54,289 bases of DNA, taken from positions 1 through 54,289 of the forward strand of contig JAKSYS010000418.1 in the NCBI GenBank assembly GCA_022925895.1, read 5' to 3'. Positions 44,030 to 54,289 of the stretch are shown here, in pieces (the stretch's first letter is position 1; each line of letters starts with the position of its first letter). The notes below the pieces were generated by a model that saw only the letters and a program-made list of their open reading frames with translations, was not told the origin of the DNA and did not search any database. Source of the stretch: Fragilaria crotonensis. Taxonomy: Eukaryota > Bacillariophyta > Fragilariophyceae > Fragilariales > Fragilariaceae. The position numbers were made by a program, and so were the translations under genes.

Positions 44030-45279
44030 CTAGTAATGTTCCAGATTCACATCGACCCTTTTGTTTTGGAGCAACTCACAGGGGACTTGCACATGGCCAT
44101 TATGACTCGCAACGTAAAGGGCTGTTGAACCATCAGTTCTTTGGAGATTCACGTCCACCTATTTTATTTCGAAGCGACTCGCGGACGACTTCCACATGCC
44201 CCTGTTGACTCGCAACGTAAAGGGCTGTTGAACCATCAGTGCGTTGTAGATTTACAACCACCTTAATGTTTTGGAGCAACGCCCGGACGACTTCCACATG
44301 CCCCTGTTGACTCGCAACGTAAAGAGCTGGGCTGTCGCACCATTCTTACATTGGAAATTCACATCCAGTTTGTTGTTTCGGAGCAACTCGCGGACAACTT
44401 CCAGATGGTCATTTTCGCTCGCAATGTAAAGGGCTGTTTCACCAGTGTGACGTTGGAGATTAACATCCACCCTGATGTTTTGAAGCAACGCGCGGACAAC
44501 TTCCACATGGCCATTTTGACTCGCCTTGTAAAGCGCTGTTGTACCACCATCAACAGTACGTTGTAGATTCACATCCACCTTGTTGTTTTGGAGCAGCTTG
44601 CGGACAACTTCCACATGCCCATTTTGACTTGCATGGTAAAGAGCTGTTTCACCATCCTTACATTGGAGATTCACATCCACCTTGTTGTTTTGGAGCAGCT
44701 TGCGGACAACTTCCAAATGGCCATTACAACTCGCCATGTAAAGGGCTGTTGCACCATCTTTACATTGGATATTCACATCCACCTCATTGTTTTGGAGCAA
44801 CTCACGGACAACTTCCAAATGGCCCTTACAACTAGCCATGTAAAGGGCTGTAGTACCATCAGTCTTTTGGAAATTCACATCCACCTTGTTGTTTTGGAGC
44901 AACTTGCGGACGACATCCAAATGGCCATTAAAACTTGCCATGTACAGGGCTGTTGCACCTTCTTTACATTGGATATTCACATCCACCTTGTTGTTTTGGA
45001 GCAACTCACGGACAACTTCCAAATGGCCCTTACAACTAGCCATGTAAAGGGGTGTTGCACCATTAGTGCTGGGAGATTCACATCCACCTTGTTGTTCTGG
45101 AGCAACGCCCGGATGACTTCCAAATGTCCATAACAACTCGCCACGTAAAGGGCAGTTACACCAACATCATCATGTTGAGAATTCACATTGGCTCCCGCTC
45201 GTAACAGGTCACGAACCTCCTGGAGATTTCCTTGATAGGCATAGTGAATCAAATTATGATCATTCGCACTCAACGGCAT
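44030..45279 (-). CDS. Ankyrin-repeat protein, about twelve repeats, three frame breaks
   Basis: From MPLSANDHNLIHYAYQGNLQ the protein is almost entirely ankyrin repeats of the form DGATALYMASCNGHLEVV and RKLLQNNKVDVNLQC. About twelve units of 33-35 residues end at a TAG at 44030-44032. Frame breaks lie at 45071-45073 (GGG, plus strand; one more G joins VDVNL to STNGATPLYMAS), at about 44330 (two extra bases in ACAGCCCAGCTC) and at about 44160 (AAATAAAATAGG). Units are so alike that they must have spread by recent duplication. Ankyrin proteins mediate protein binding; no catalytic domain is present. It may be a living gene with sequencing errors or a young pseudogene. Confidence 0.7.
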
Positions 45280-45622
45280 GGGTTGAAGTTTTACGTTAAA
45301 GACACAAGGTCAAGGGATGCACAAAAACCATGAAGAATCAATGAGCGCCTTTTTCTTTCCGTGCGAATATGGACCATGATTGAAATTGGTTCCGAGGGGA
45401 GTCTTGATTATTCGTGTTGGCCGATTTTAGGCCCTTCCTTATCGTATGCAAAAAACCTGTGTCAAAGTTGAGCCCCAATTTTCTTAGATCGAAATCATGT
45501 TCCCACCGCCCATATCGTAAAAACAAAAAACGTTGGCTTTTCCGGGTGCTTTGACCGTAGATCTGCTCGGAATTGGAGTAAAGTTTATTTGAGGTAAAAT
45601 AATTTAGGTACTCTCGACTACC
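45280..45622. other. Spacer between ankyrin gene and orphan ORF
   Basis: The two flanking genes diverge. A 62-codon minus ORF at 45338-45526 has no recognisable feature. Confidence 0.5.
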
Positions 45623-46204
45623 ATGTTGCCAACATCCTCTAAGAAGACAGCTTCTAAGAAGCTAGAGTCCATCAAGTTTGTTGGCGGTTCCAAGTTCATG
45701 AAAGAACTGCAGAAGACTGTCTTTTTTTCAGCTTATGATTCTGTCGTGTTTTTGTCCGGGAGGAGCATGACAGAGAAGGAGCAGAAAGAAATGCTTCGCA
45801 CTACTAGCATCATTGGATCTGCTGGTGCAGTTCTTGATGAAATGACTCTCCCAGAGCAGATGGTCCTTGGTCTGAATCAGTTCTCTCACCTTTATGATGA
45901 AGAAGTTGACATCGATATAAACGACGACAGAAATGCGTTGTCTTCCTCCGTTTCAGAAGGCGGTGTTGTTGATCGGCATGGCGGCGGCAGTACAGAAGAA
46001 GGTGGAGAAATGATCTCCTCACCACAATGGTATGACAAGAAACTGAAAGACTGTTTCTTCCCCCAGAAAAGCTCTTGCGGAAAACTGGCGATCTACGCAA
46101 ACAAGCCCGATGGAATTACGAAGTCCCTGTTGATGTCATGCACTGCTACCAGGTACAAAGGCTCTGAACTCGGAGTACAGAACTCCGTACTGTTGTACTG
46201 TTAG
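45623..46204 (+). CDS. Hypothetical protein, possibly truncated
   Basis: A 193-codon ORF with coding-like composition starts MLPTSSKKTASKKLES. Charged residues alternate with hydrophobic ones (LQKTVFFSAYDSVVFLSG), and the middle is acidic (YDEEVDIDINDD). I do not recognise a family. The last 15 codons run into the GTAC-rich repetitive DNA that fills 46150-46400, so the original 3' end has probably been replaced, or an intron starts near 46150. No signal peptide or membrane helix. Confidence 0.45.
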   Translation: MLPTSSKKTASKKLESIKFVGGSKFMKELQKTVFFSAYDSVVFLSGRSMTEKEQKEMLRTTSIIGSAGAVLDEMTLPEQMVLGLNQFSHLYDEEVDIDINDDRNALSSSVSEGGVVDRHGGGSTEEGGEMISSPQWYDKKLKDCFFPQKSSCGKLAIYANKPDGITKSLLMSCTATRYKGSELGVQNSVLLYC

Positions 46205-46606
46205 TGTTGCACAGTGCGCAGTATACGGTATGTTACTGCAGCTCCTATTGGAAGTAGTATCAGTATGTGTCGTATACTGCAGTACGTGCTGCAGCTCATA
46301 GACATATGATACTGCAGTACATACTGCTGCTGGGACAAACTGCAGTACTGTACTGTAGCTCCGTAAAATAAAAATACTGGTATGCAGTATTATCTTTTCC
46401 AGAGCCTGTCCCAGTGCTCAATACTTCCGTGGTCTTGCCGAGCCGCGCACTGTACTGGCGCACGGCCTTCAGTATGAAAAATGCATCGTTTTGTCAGGAA
46501 CAATCGTCTGGCCGAGCATACCGTTCATGCCTACGACAATCAGTACAAATAGTTTTCGTCCGCCAACAAAAACGTTTTATAACCGGCGTGACGATTCGAC
46601 AAAAGT
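46205..46606. repeat. Low-complexity GTAC/CTGCAGTAC-rich stretch
   Basis: The words CTGCAGTAC, GTATACTGCAG and TGTACTG recur many times between about 46170 and 46400. No gene. Confidence 0.6.
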
Positions 46607-48557
46607 CTGATAAGCGGTGGAGGAAATCATACACCTAAGATATGACTCTGAAAAGGTACGTAAATGGTATAAGGAAGTGAAGTTATCCAATGTTAGTTAT
46701 ATTGAAACTAGAACCATGAAGTATCAATAGGACAGGAATGTGTGTATCGCTTTACGTAGGGCATTACGTAGGACGTTACATAGTATTAATACTCGAGTAC
46801 TCCATTACGTAGTGCAATACATTGTACTCCGAGTACCAGGTACAGTACAAGTACATTACGTTCATCACTATGTCATACGTAACTCGGTACGCACATGATT
46901 TCCGTAGTAAATTCAGTACAGTAGTACTCCATTTCATAGTACTAAGTACATTCCGTATTTAATTCAGTAGTACATTCCGTAGTACAGTAGGGCTTTTGGT
47001 TCTAGCAGTACAGTACTTACAACTTGTACTCCAGAGTCCAGATACACTCTCAGCAGAGTATTACCAGCGATTCACAACTCTGAGGGATTGTTCTCATGTT
47101 TCCTTTAGCTAGAGTCCATTGATTCCTCCCAATTGGAGCATCACTGTGGATTCACAAACTTCTGTTCATGGGGCATTTGCCAAAACATTTGACAAAGAAT
47201 GCATGGAATCTGTCTTCCCTAAATTGATCAACTGGGAAGCTCATTCTAGTAAAGTGAGTCTTTTTGTCCAGGTCATCCACTCAAGAATGCACAAGCATCA
47301 TCACTTCTAGCCTCAGCATTAGGCTACTAGTACTAGTACTAGCTACTATATGATGTGCTGAGCTTAGCAATTGCATAGAATGGCACAATCAGTTCTTGAC
47401 TGGACTTAAATTGCAATTTCTTTCTTCAGCCAAACACCTTCCTGCTGCTTTGTGCTTCTGCTCTATTGTTGGATGGGTTATGCCAGGCAGTGCTGGTTCT
47501 GCTCCTGTACTGATATTGAGAACTATCACCCCACAGTGCAACACATAATCATACAACAAAACAGGAATGGATGGGCTCCATTATTTTGGAGGAGATTTAT
47601 AGGCAACACCAGCAATGCTACTACTACTCATCTCCTCAATGAGATGACAATGATGACCTCAATCAATATACTAGCGGCATGGCAGGCAAATTTAATCCAA
47701 CTCATATGTTGGGAACAATGGTGCAAGCTTTGGAAACATCAGAATCAAGGGACACACGGGCACTACAATCACACCCAAGCAGAGGCCTCAAAATGCAAAT
47801 GCGCCAGCAATTAACGGAGGTCTAGTAGTAGTACTGATGTCCTCATACAATGCAGTACGAGGTGAAAGTACAAAGCTGTCACATCAAGACGTTTCTGATC
47901 ATGACCAACATCCCCTAGTAGGAGTCACCAAAATTGCTCGCGATTCATGTGTCTATCTTTCGGAAAAGTTATCGACTCATCAGAGAAGCAATACTTTAAT
48001 TTGCCATTGTTGTCATGATGTCACCTACTGAAAAATGATTGCAGATCCACAGTGTTATGCCTATCCATGTGAGTCAAATACCTTCATCTTAGGCATAGTG
48101 GTAGCAGGTATAATAGACTTGCTATTATTTAATAGCTATTTCTCAATGCATAGTTGTTCTTAGTACAACACAAACTGCAACGACACGACGCTGGATATAT
48201 AGGTATTGTACTACTGTAGTACTGCTCTATTGTCGTTCATTTTTCTTATGTACTGTACTTCGAGTACTGTCGTACAAATCTCGATTAGTGCGCGAAATTC
48301 AAAATGTCGAAGTAAGTACAGGGGAATAACCATTCTTTAACTGTCAACGCTCGTCAAAACACGGACGTGAATTGGATTAGGGCCGCTCGGAAAGTCATAC
48401 AGCTAGAAGTATGATTTTCGACGTTTGCCCTTGTTCCTACGTGTCGTTTGTACCAGAACGTACGCACAACTGGACCTTAGGGCAGGTCGGAAAGTATACT
48501 TTAATTGTATGACTCTCGAGAAAATCCTTGTACTGCAGTGTATACTCCGCTCAGGTC
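46607..48557 (+). repeat. Tandem unit A of a 1.95-kb direct duplication
   Basis: It starts at CTGATAAGCGGTGGAGG and ends just before the next CTGATAAGCGG. It matches 48558-50504 along its whole length with many small indels. Contents are GTAC-rich DNA (46760-47050), AT-rich filler and a set of TCATAC..GTATGA hairpins at the right end. Small ORFs (for example 47452-47814) are not preserved as equal frames in both copies, so coding is unlikely. Confidence 0.85.
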
Positions 48558-50504
48558 CTGATAAGCGGTGGAGGAAATCATACACCTAAGGTATGACTCT
48601 GAAAAGGTACGTAAATGGTATAAGGAAGTGAAGTTATCCAATGTTAGTTATATTGAAACTAGAACCATGAAGTATCAATAGGACAGGAATGTGTGTATCG
48701 CTTTACGTAGGGCATTACGTAGGACGTTACATAGTATTAATACTCGAGTACTCCATTACGTAGTGCAATACATTGTACTCCGAGTACCAGGTACAGTACA
48801 AGTACATTACGTTCATCACTATGTCATACGTAACTCGGTACACATGATTTCCGTAGTAAATTCAGTACAGTAGTACTCCATTTCATAGTACTAAGTACAT
48901 TCCGTATTTAATTCAGTAGTACATTCCGTAGTACAGTGGGCTTTTGGTTCTAGCAGTACAGTACTTACAACTTGTACTCCAGAGTCCAGATACACTCTCA
49001 GCAGAGTATTACCAGCGATTCACAACTCTGAGGGATTGTTCTCATGTTTCCTTTAGCTAGAGTCCATTGATTCCTCCCAATTGGAGCATCACTGTGGATT
49101 CACAAACTTCTGTTCATGGGGCATTTGCCAAAACATTTGACAAAAGAATGCATGGAATCTGTCTTCCTTAAATTGATCAACTGGAAGCTCATTCTAGTAA
49201 AGTGAGTCTTTTGTCAGGTCATCCACTCAGAATGCACAAGCATCATCACTTCTAGCCTCAGCATTCAACTGACTGCACATAACTCACTATACTGAGTGCA
49301 GTATAGCCAATTGTTTAGGATGGCACTGATCAGTTCTTGACTGGACTTAAATACAATTTCTTTCTTCAGCCAAAACCTTCCTGCTGCTTTGTGCTTCTGC
49401 TCTATTGTTGGATGGGTTAATGCCAGGCAGTGCTGGTTCTGCTCCTGTACTGATATTGAGAACTATCACCCACAGTGCAACACATAATCATACAACAAAA
49501 CAGGATTGGATGGGGCTCCATTATTTTGGAGGAGATTTAGCATGGGCAACACCAGCAATGCTACTACTACTCTCTCCTCAATGAGATGACAATGATGACC
49601 TCAATCAATATACTAGCTTGGCATGGCAGGCAAATTTAATCCAACTCATATGTTGGGAACAATGGTGCAAGCTTTGAAACATCAGAATCAAGGGACACAC
49701 GGGCACTACAATCACACCCAAGCAGAGGCCTCAAAATGCAAAATGCGCCAGCAATTAACGGAGGTCTAGTAGTAGTACTGATGTCCTCATACAATGCAGT
49801 ACGAGGTGAAAGTACAGAAGCTGTCACATCAAGACGTTTCTGATCATGACCAACATCCCTAGTAGGAGTCACCAAAATTGCTCGCGATTCATGTGTCTAT
49901 CTTTTTGGAAAAGTTATCGACTCATCAGAGAAGCAATACTTTAATTTGCCATTGTTGTCATGATGTCACCTACTGAAAATGATTGCAGATCCCACAGGAG
50001 TGTTGTGCCTATCCATGTGAGTCAAATACCTTCATCTTAGGCATAGTGGTAGCAGGTATAATAGACTTGCTATTATTTAATAGCTATTTCTCAGCATGCA
50101 TAGTTGTTCTTAGTACAACACAAACTGCAACACGACGCTGGATATATAGGTATTGTACTACTGTAGTACTGCTCTATTGTCGTTCATTTTTCTTATGTAC
50201 TGTACTTCGAGTACTGTCGTACAAATCTCGATTAGTGCGCGAAATTCAAAATGTCGAAGTAAGTACAGAATAACCATTCTTTAACTGTCAACGCTCGTCA
50301 AAACACGGACGTGAATTGGATTAGGGCCGCTCGGAAAGTCATACAGCTAGAAGTATGATTTTCGACGTTTGCCCTTGTTCCTACGTGTCGTTTGTACCAG
50401 AACGTACGCACAACTGGACCTTAGGGCAGGTCGGAAAGTATACTTTAATTGTATGACTCTCGGGAAAATCCTTGTACTGCAGTGTATACTCCGCTCAGGT
50501 CCTG
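48558..50504 (+). repeat. Tandem unit B of the 1.95-kb direct duplication
   Basis: The second copy is head-to-tail with the first. The junction word CCTGAT is shared, and at the right end it continues into unique DNA (CCTGATTGGTACGCC). One block (about 49268-49320) is replaced by unrelated sequence relative to unit A (about 47321-47378), so the copies are not a simple assembly echo. Confidence 0.85.
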
Positions 50505-50968
50505 ATTGGTACGCCTTGACGTCATTTCGTTGCATTCCATTCGGATCCGTCTAAGCGCCCGGACCATGTGCCTTAATTAATGCCGTCAGGCCGATGCTTA
50601 CGGTAAACAAAACTGTCCAACAAAATCACAACTGACCGGAATTTTTGTAAAACACGGTCCTTATTCACACAAAACTTCTCACACAACTTCCTGTCAGTTG
50701 TGTAAAGCCGGGTTAGTTAGAAAAATTCCCCGAAACAGAAATGCAGTTTTGTGGAAGACCAAGACCCTCCACAAAACTTCCATTTGATGGAAGGATACGC
50801 GTTCACTCCTGAAATTTGTCAATAATTGATCATCAACATCAGCAAAGTTCTTCCTCTTTCCTCTCATTCCTTCGTGCAGTGTCTCACAAACTCCAGATGG
50901 GCAATTCCCAGAGTTCTACCAACAACATTAGCCATGTCTTTGGCTTAATGCAGTATCCTCACCAGCGT
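50505..50968. other. Spacer upstream of the decayed transposase
   Basis: Contains a TGACGTCA palindrome (50517-50524) and AAAACTTCC/ACAAAAC repeats around 50610-50780. Perhaps the outer part of the Harbinger-type element, but I could not find terminal inverted repeats. Confidence 0.45.
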
Positions 50969-52424
50969 AAACGATAAAAGCGCAGATGATGAACGCCCTA
51001 CCAATGAATCAGCCTGCTACGACGACGGCGGTGCTTTCAGCGATGAACTCTTCCAAGACTACCTTGACCGACAAAGAGATGAGGATTTGGCAAAGATAAA
51101 GTCGGATCCTTCTCATGCACATGTTGGAACAGGACAATAGGGCAATTGAATGCGAACCACCATCAAAAGATCCCGTCGCGTCAAGACGTTCATTGACCCG
51201 ATCACGCATTTGGCTCGTCCAATTACGCCAAGACTTAGCCACTGGTGGATATTGTACATAGAAGACCCAAAGGTGAACGACCCACATTGGAACAAGCAAT
51301 TTAGAACAGATTCCGACTTCCTTATGAATCATACCTCAACCTTTTGTACCATATTCTCGAACTTGAGAATGATTCCGAGGTAATTGATCCTTTTCAAGGT
51401 GGAGAGATGTAGCCAAGGGTGATGAGTCAAAGAAGAAGAAGGCAAAAGTGTCACCCATTGAACTGTTGGTCTTAGGAAGTCTTCGGTACCTTGGACGTGG
51501 ATGGACGTTCGACGATCTTGAGAAGCACATACATTGCGAGGACGTCCACCGTGTCTTCTTTCATAAATTTGTTGAGTTTGGTGCAAAGTTTCTTTACAGT
51601 ATACGTCACGATTCCCTCAACACTTGAAGAGTTGAAGGAATGTGAACTTGAGTACCAAAAAGCTGGCTTTCCTGGTTGTATTGGAGTACCGATGCAACGC
51701 ACATAAACATGGACAAGACAAACTTTGGTGTTCGTCAAGCACATCTTGGATTTAAATCAAAAGGAACTACTACGCGAACATTCAATTTAACTGTCAACCA
51801 CCGTCGAAGAATAATCCATACTACGACCGGTCATCCTGGTAGATGGAATGATCAGACTCTCATTAAGTTCGATGGGTTAATGGATCAGCTGAGACGTGGT
51901 CTATTCAACTCGACCATGAGCTTTGAATTGCAGACGCGGGCAGGCCGCAGCATCAGCATAAATGGGTGCTATGTCATTGTTGATAATGGTTATCTGCAAT
52001 GGTCGACTACTGTACCACCACACAAAAGCTCCTCGAATCGCTCCGAGCTTCGATTTTCGCAGTGGTTGGAATCTTTGCGAAAAGACGTGGAGTGTACATT
52101 TGGAATACTCAAGGGTCGCTGGAGGATTTTAAAAACAGGCATTCGACTCCATAATACAGAAATTGTGGATAATATCTCTGGATGACATGCTGCGCCTTGC
52201 ATAACATGCTGCTCGATGTTGATGGTTTGTCTGCTGGATGGCAAAACGGGGTACCATCACAATGGGAGTTAGAGTCTGGACAGTTTGATGACATTGATGT
52301 TCCGGCATCGATTCGGAAGCTAATTGACCCAAATGGAATCAATCCGAGGGCAGTTTGGTCATACGATACGAGCTACTGCGGGTATATGGATGCTGTTGAT
52401 GATGACAACGACTGTCGTGAGTGA
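50969..52424 (+). pseudogene. Decayed PIF/Harbinger-type (DDE_Tnp_4) transposase
   Basis: Collinear pieces in three frames read: CYDDGGAFSDELFQDYLDRQ, LSHWWILYIEDPKVNDPHW, LPYESYLNLLYHILELEND, VSPIELLVLGSLRYLGRGWT, EDVHRVFFHKFVEFGAKFL, GFPGCIGSTDATHI (first Asp), GHPGRWNDQTLIKFD, YVIVDNGYL (second Asp), DVECTFGILKGRWRILKTGI (Glu) and CCALHNMLLDVDGLSAGW. Frame changes fall near 51320, 51405, 51608, 51677 and 52175, with a stop near 51139. This is more damage than in the host genes, so it is annotated as dead. PIF/Harbinger elements usually encode a second, Myb-like protein; the neighbour at 52723-54278 is a candidate. Confidence 0.8.
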
Positions 52425-52722
52425 ACAGAACCAGCCGAACAACAACAACGACGATCATGATGCTGTAGAATTCCGCAACGAAAGTCCTATTTCGGTGAAC
52501 AATATATCTCTGAAACGTTTTCGAGAATGCTTGTGGAACATTTCAATATACTTTTCACGACAACAAAATCATTTGGCCCCGACGCCTCCCTGAGAAGCCT
52601 CGTTATGTTCCAGCATGACTTGCGGAAACATTGTTCTTAGAAGTGGCTACTAGTGTTGTCGATGTCCTAATACTCCTTGATTCACTACCAAATACTACTG
52701 CTTCATTCCTCTACTACCTCTT
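52425..52722. other. Spacer between the decayed transposase and the Cys-rich gene
   Basis: The flanking frames converge here. About 300 bp without recognisable features. Confidence 0.5.
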
Positions 52723-54278
52723 TTACTCCTCGTCGTCGCTTTCATAATTGCCCGCCCGAATTTGCTTTTGATTGCTGAGACTTTCATTCTCAAAACAGCT
52801 CTCACATATCATTTCCAAACCACGCTTCACCGAACAACAGATATCACACACAAATTCTTTACACTTTCGGCATTTGTGTGTTGACGGATTCTTTCTGCAG
52901 TCAATGCACATGAAGGATGCGTCGCACGCTGGCGGTTCATCGAGTCCCGGTAATGGTACAGAGAAGAATGTTGTTGCTGGAGACGTTGTTCGAAGAGTTT
53001 CAGAGCAATCAATCACCGAGGAGGCTCAGTGCCACCACTCGTTGCGTATGACGCGGCAGCCGCAGCCTGACGAACGAGAATGACATTCTTTCGTCTACTC
53101 ACCTCAGCTTCTTGAAGTTTCTTTATACTTGTTTCCAATTCAAGAATCTCGTTTTCGTATCGATCCAGATTATCCTTAATCTCAGCTTGTGCAGGACCGT
53201 TTTGGGTGCGATAATACCTTTCCAGCAGCCTGTCATGTCTTTTATTCAGCGACGTTAAATTGTCGCGAATTATTCGTAGTTCAAGGTGATGCGTATTCTG
53301 TAGTTCCTTCTCAATAAGCTCTGCCTCAAACAGCTTGTAAGTCTTCTCCAGCACATTCGTATGCTGTTGGTTTGCGACTGAATCCATTTTCATTTGTTCT
53401 TGACCTCTTTGTTGCTTTTGCTTTTTTGATGATCTTTCCACGTCGTCGTATGCTGCTGATGTGCTATTGGATTTCATGGCCCGTCGTGATGCTATCTTTC
53501 TTCCAAATGATGTGTTACATTTGGCATCTGAAAAGAGGAACGACTTCATCGATGAACCAGGTAGAATTGGTATCCAGCCCCATAAGCACCAGGCGAGGAA
53601 TCCCTTGAAGAAGTAATTCTTAGGAACTTCAAGAACTTCAAGGTTGTCGACGATGTTGGTTTTACCATTGGATGGCGGTACATCTTCGGGAGAAACATCC
53701 TCCAAATTGTCATCCTCGTTGTCATTAGAATTGTCTTTATTAGAAATATTACCTGTTGTAGTAGCTGGAAGCGAGGAGCGAACACGAAGGTTTAGTGGAC
53801 GTAAATTCAATTCGTTTCATGTTGTCGATATTCATGTACTTACTTTTTGCTTTTCATTGTTTTGTTCTGCATTGTACATAGCTGATAGGCACCACTTTAC
53901 GTAATCCTCATAATTTGTTCCTGACGGAGTGTAATTGATATCCTTATAAGGCAAGTCACTTCGAGTCACCAAGGCCTGCATCTTCTTGCAGTTACTCAAA
54001 ACATCTTTGGCGAGCCGCGGCATTGTCCTACCAGAGATTTGAGTTGAATTTACAAGTGATTTGCTACAAAGCAGCTCCTTTTCAATAGACCCGCTTCCAA
54101 CGTAGATGTGCACACCACTTTGTCGATGGAGTAGCACTGGAATGCTGAGTATCAGCGCTGAATCGTGTTGCTGTGCATCTTCACTTGCAGGAGATGCAGT
54201 GAACAGACCCTTGAATCGGTTCAGACCGGCAAGAAACTGGTCAACGTAAGACATGGTTTCATCATCTGACATCACCAT
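52723..54278 (-). CDS. Coiled-coil protein with C-terminal Cys-rich zinc-binding motif; may extend beyond the window
   Basis: Likely minus-strand exons are 54278-53835 and about 53767-52723, with an intron GTAAGT..TTCCAG at about 53768-53834. The phase across that intron is off by one, which may be another error in the A5 run at the donor. The N-terminal part reads SGRTMPRLAKDVLSNCKK and TNYEDYVKWCLSAMYNAEQN. An acidic stretch follows, then a basic patch SFGRKIASRRAMKS like the one in Myb/NAM-associated transposon partners, and a long coiled coil (LEKTYKLFEAELIEKELQNT). After a one-base gap (CC at 53016-53017, plus strand) comes a Cys-rich module: MCIDCRKNPSTHKCRKC, FVCDICC, MICESC, with eight or more Cys able to bind zinc. 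The role is unknown; it may be the second protein of the adjacent Harbinger-type element or a host protein. Confidence 0.55.
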
Positions 54279-54289
54279 CACCAAAACAT

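Noticed and set aside
44588-45133. Plus-strand ORF with repeated HIHLVVLEQLADNF
   Set aside because: It is the antisense reading of the ankyrin repeats.
47452-47814. 120-codon ORF in tandem unit A as a gene
   Set aside because: The frame is not kept in unit B, and the indels between copies ignore codon phase.

Overview
The window looks like nuclear DNA of a diatom, most likely a raphid pennate. Two secreted proteins carry the Pro-Ser-Gly-Lys 'PSGKPSGSS' repeat style seen in diatom cell-surface proteins. A single-pass membrane leucine-rich-repeat (LRR) protein has the diatom architecture of acidic or proline-rich N-terminus, one membrane helix and plant-like LRRs. An octotricopeptide-type RAP protein is present, introns are short (60-165 nt) GT..AG, and intergenic DNA is rich in GTAC words. 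No rRNA, tRNA, prokaryotic operon or CRISPR array was found. The species is an inference, not something the sequence proves.

Layout. 0-7 kb: a VASt lipid-transfer-like protein (+), a compact two-pore K+ channel (-), an eroded stretch, and the kinetochore protein NDC80 (+). 7.7-12.4 kb: a tandem pair of secreted or type II membrane SGNH (GDSL-type) hydrolase paralogues (+). 13-20 kb, all on the minus strand: an S28 serine carboxypeptidase, an amidohydrolase, and a long OPR-repeat/RAP-domain RNA-binding protein. 22-26 kb: a FANCJ/BRIP1-type Fe-S DEAH helicase (-) with a PDZ domain inside its Fe-S region. 26.8-29.7 kb: an 8-exon LRR membrane protein (+). 30.4-35.1 kb: two PSGKPS-repeat secreted proteins sharing a six-cysteine N-terminal module (+), then a broken copy of the tail of the first. 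36-37 kb: a type II membrane methyltransferase (-). 37.35-41.6 kb: a 4.26-kb DNA transposon with long terminal inverted repeats (TIRs) and TA target duplication, encoding a broken transposase (-). 44-45.3 kb: an ankyrin-repeat protein (-). 46.6-50.5 kb: a 1.95-kb unit present twice in tandem. 51-52.4 kb: a decayed PIF/Harbinger-type transposase (+). 52.7-54.3 kb: a coiled-coil plus Cys-rich zinc-binding protein (-), possibly its partner.

Two themes stand out. First, at least nine otherwise convincing reading frames are broken by exactly one base, usually in a short homopolymer and nearly always as a deletion. That pattern suggests residual long-read sequencing errors, so I annotate most of them as genes rather than pseudogenes. 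Second, the right 20 kb is transposon- and repeat-rich, while the left 30 kb is mostly single-copy host genes. The housekeeping genes (NDC80, FANCJ-like helicase, RAP protein) concern chromosome segregation, DNA repair and organelle RNA. The secreted and membrane genes (SGNH pair, S28 peptidase, LRR, PSGKPS) concern the cell surface. They do not form an operon or an obvious single pathway.
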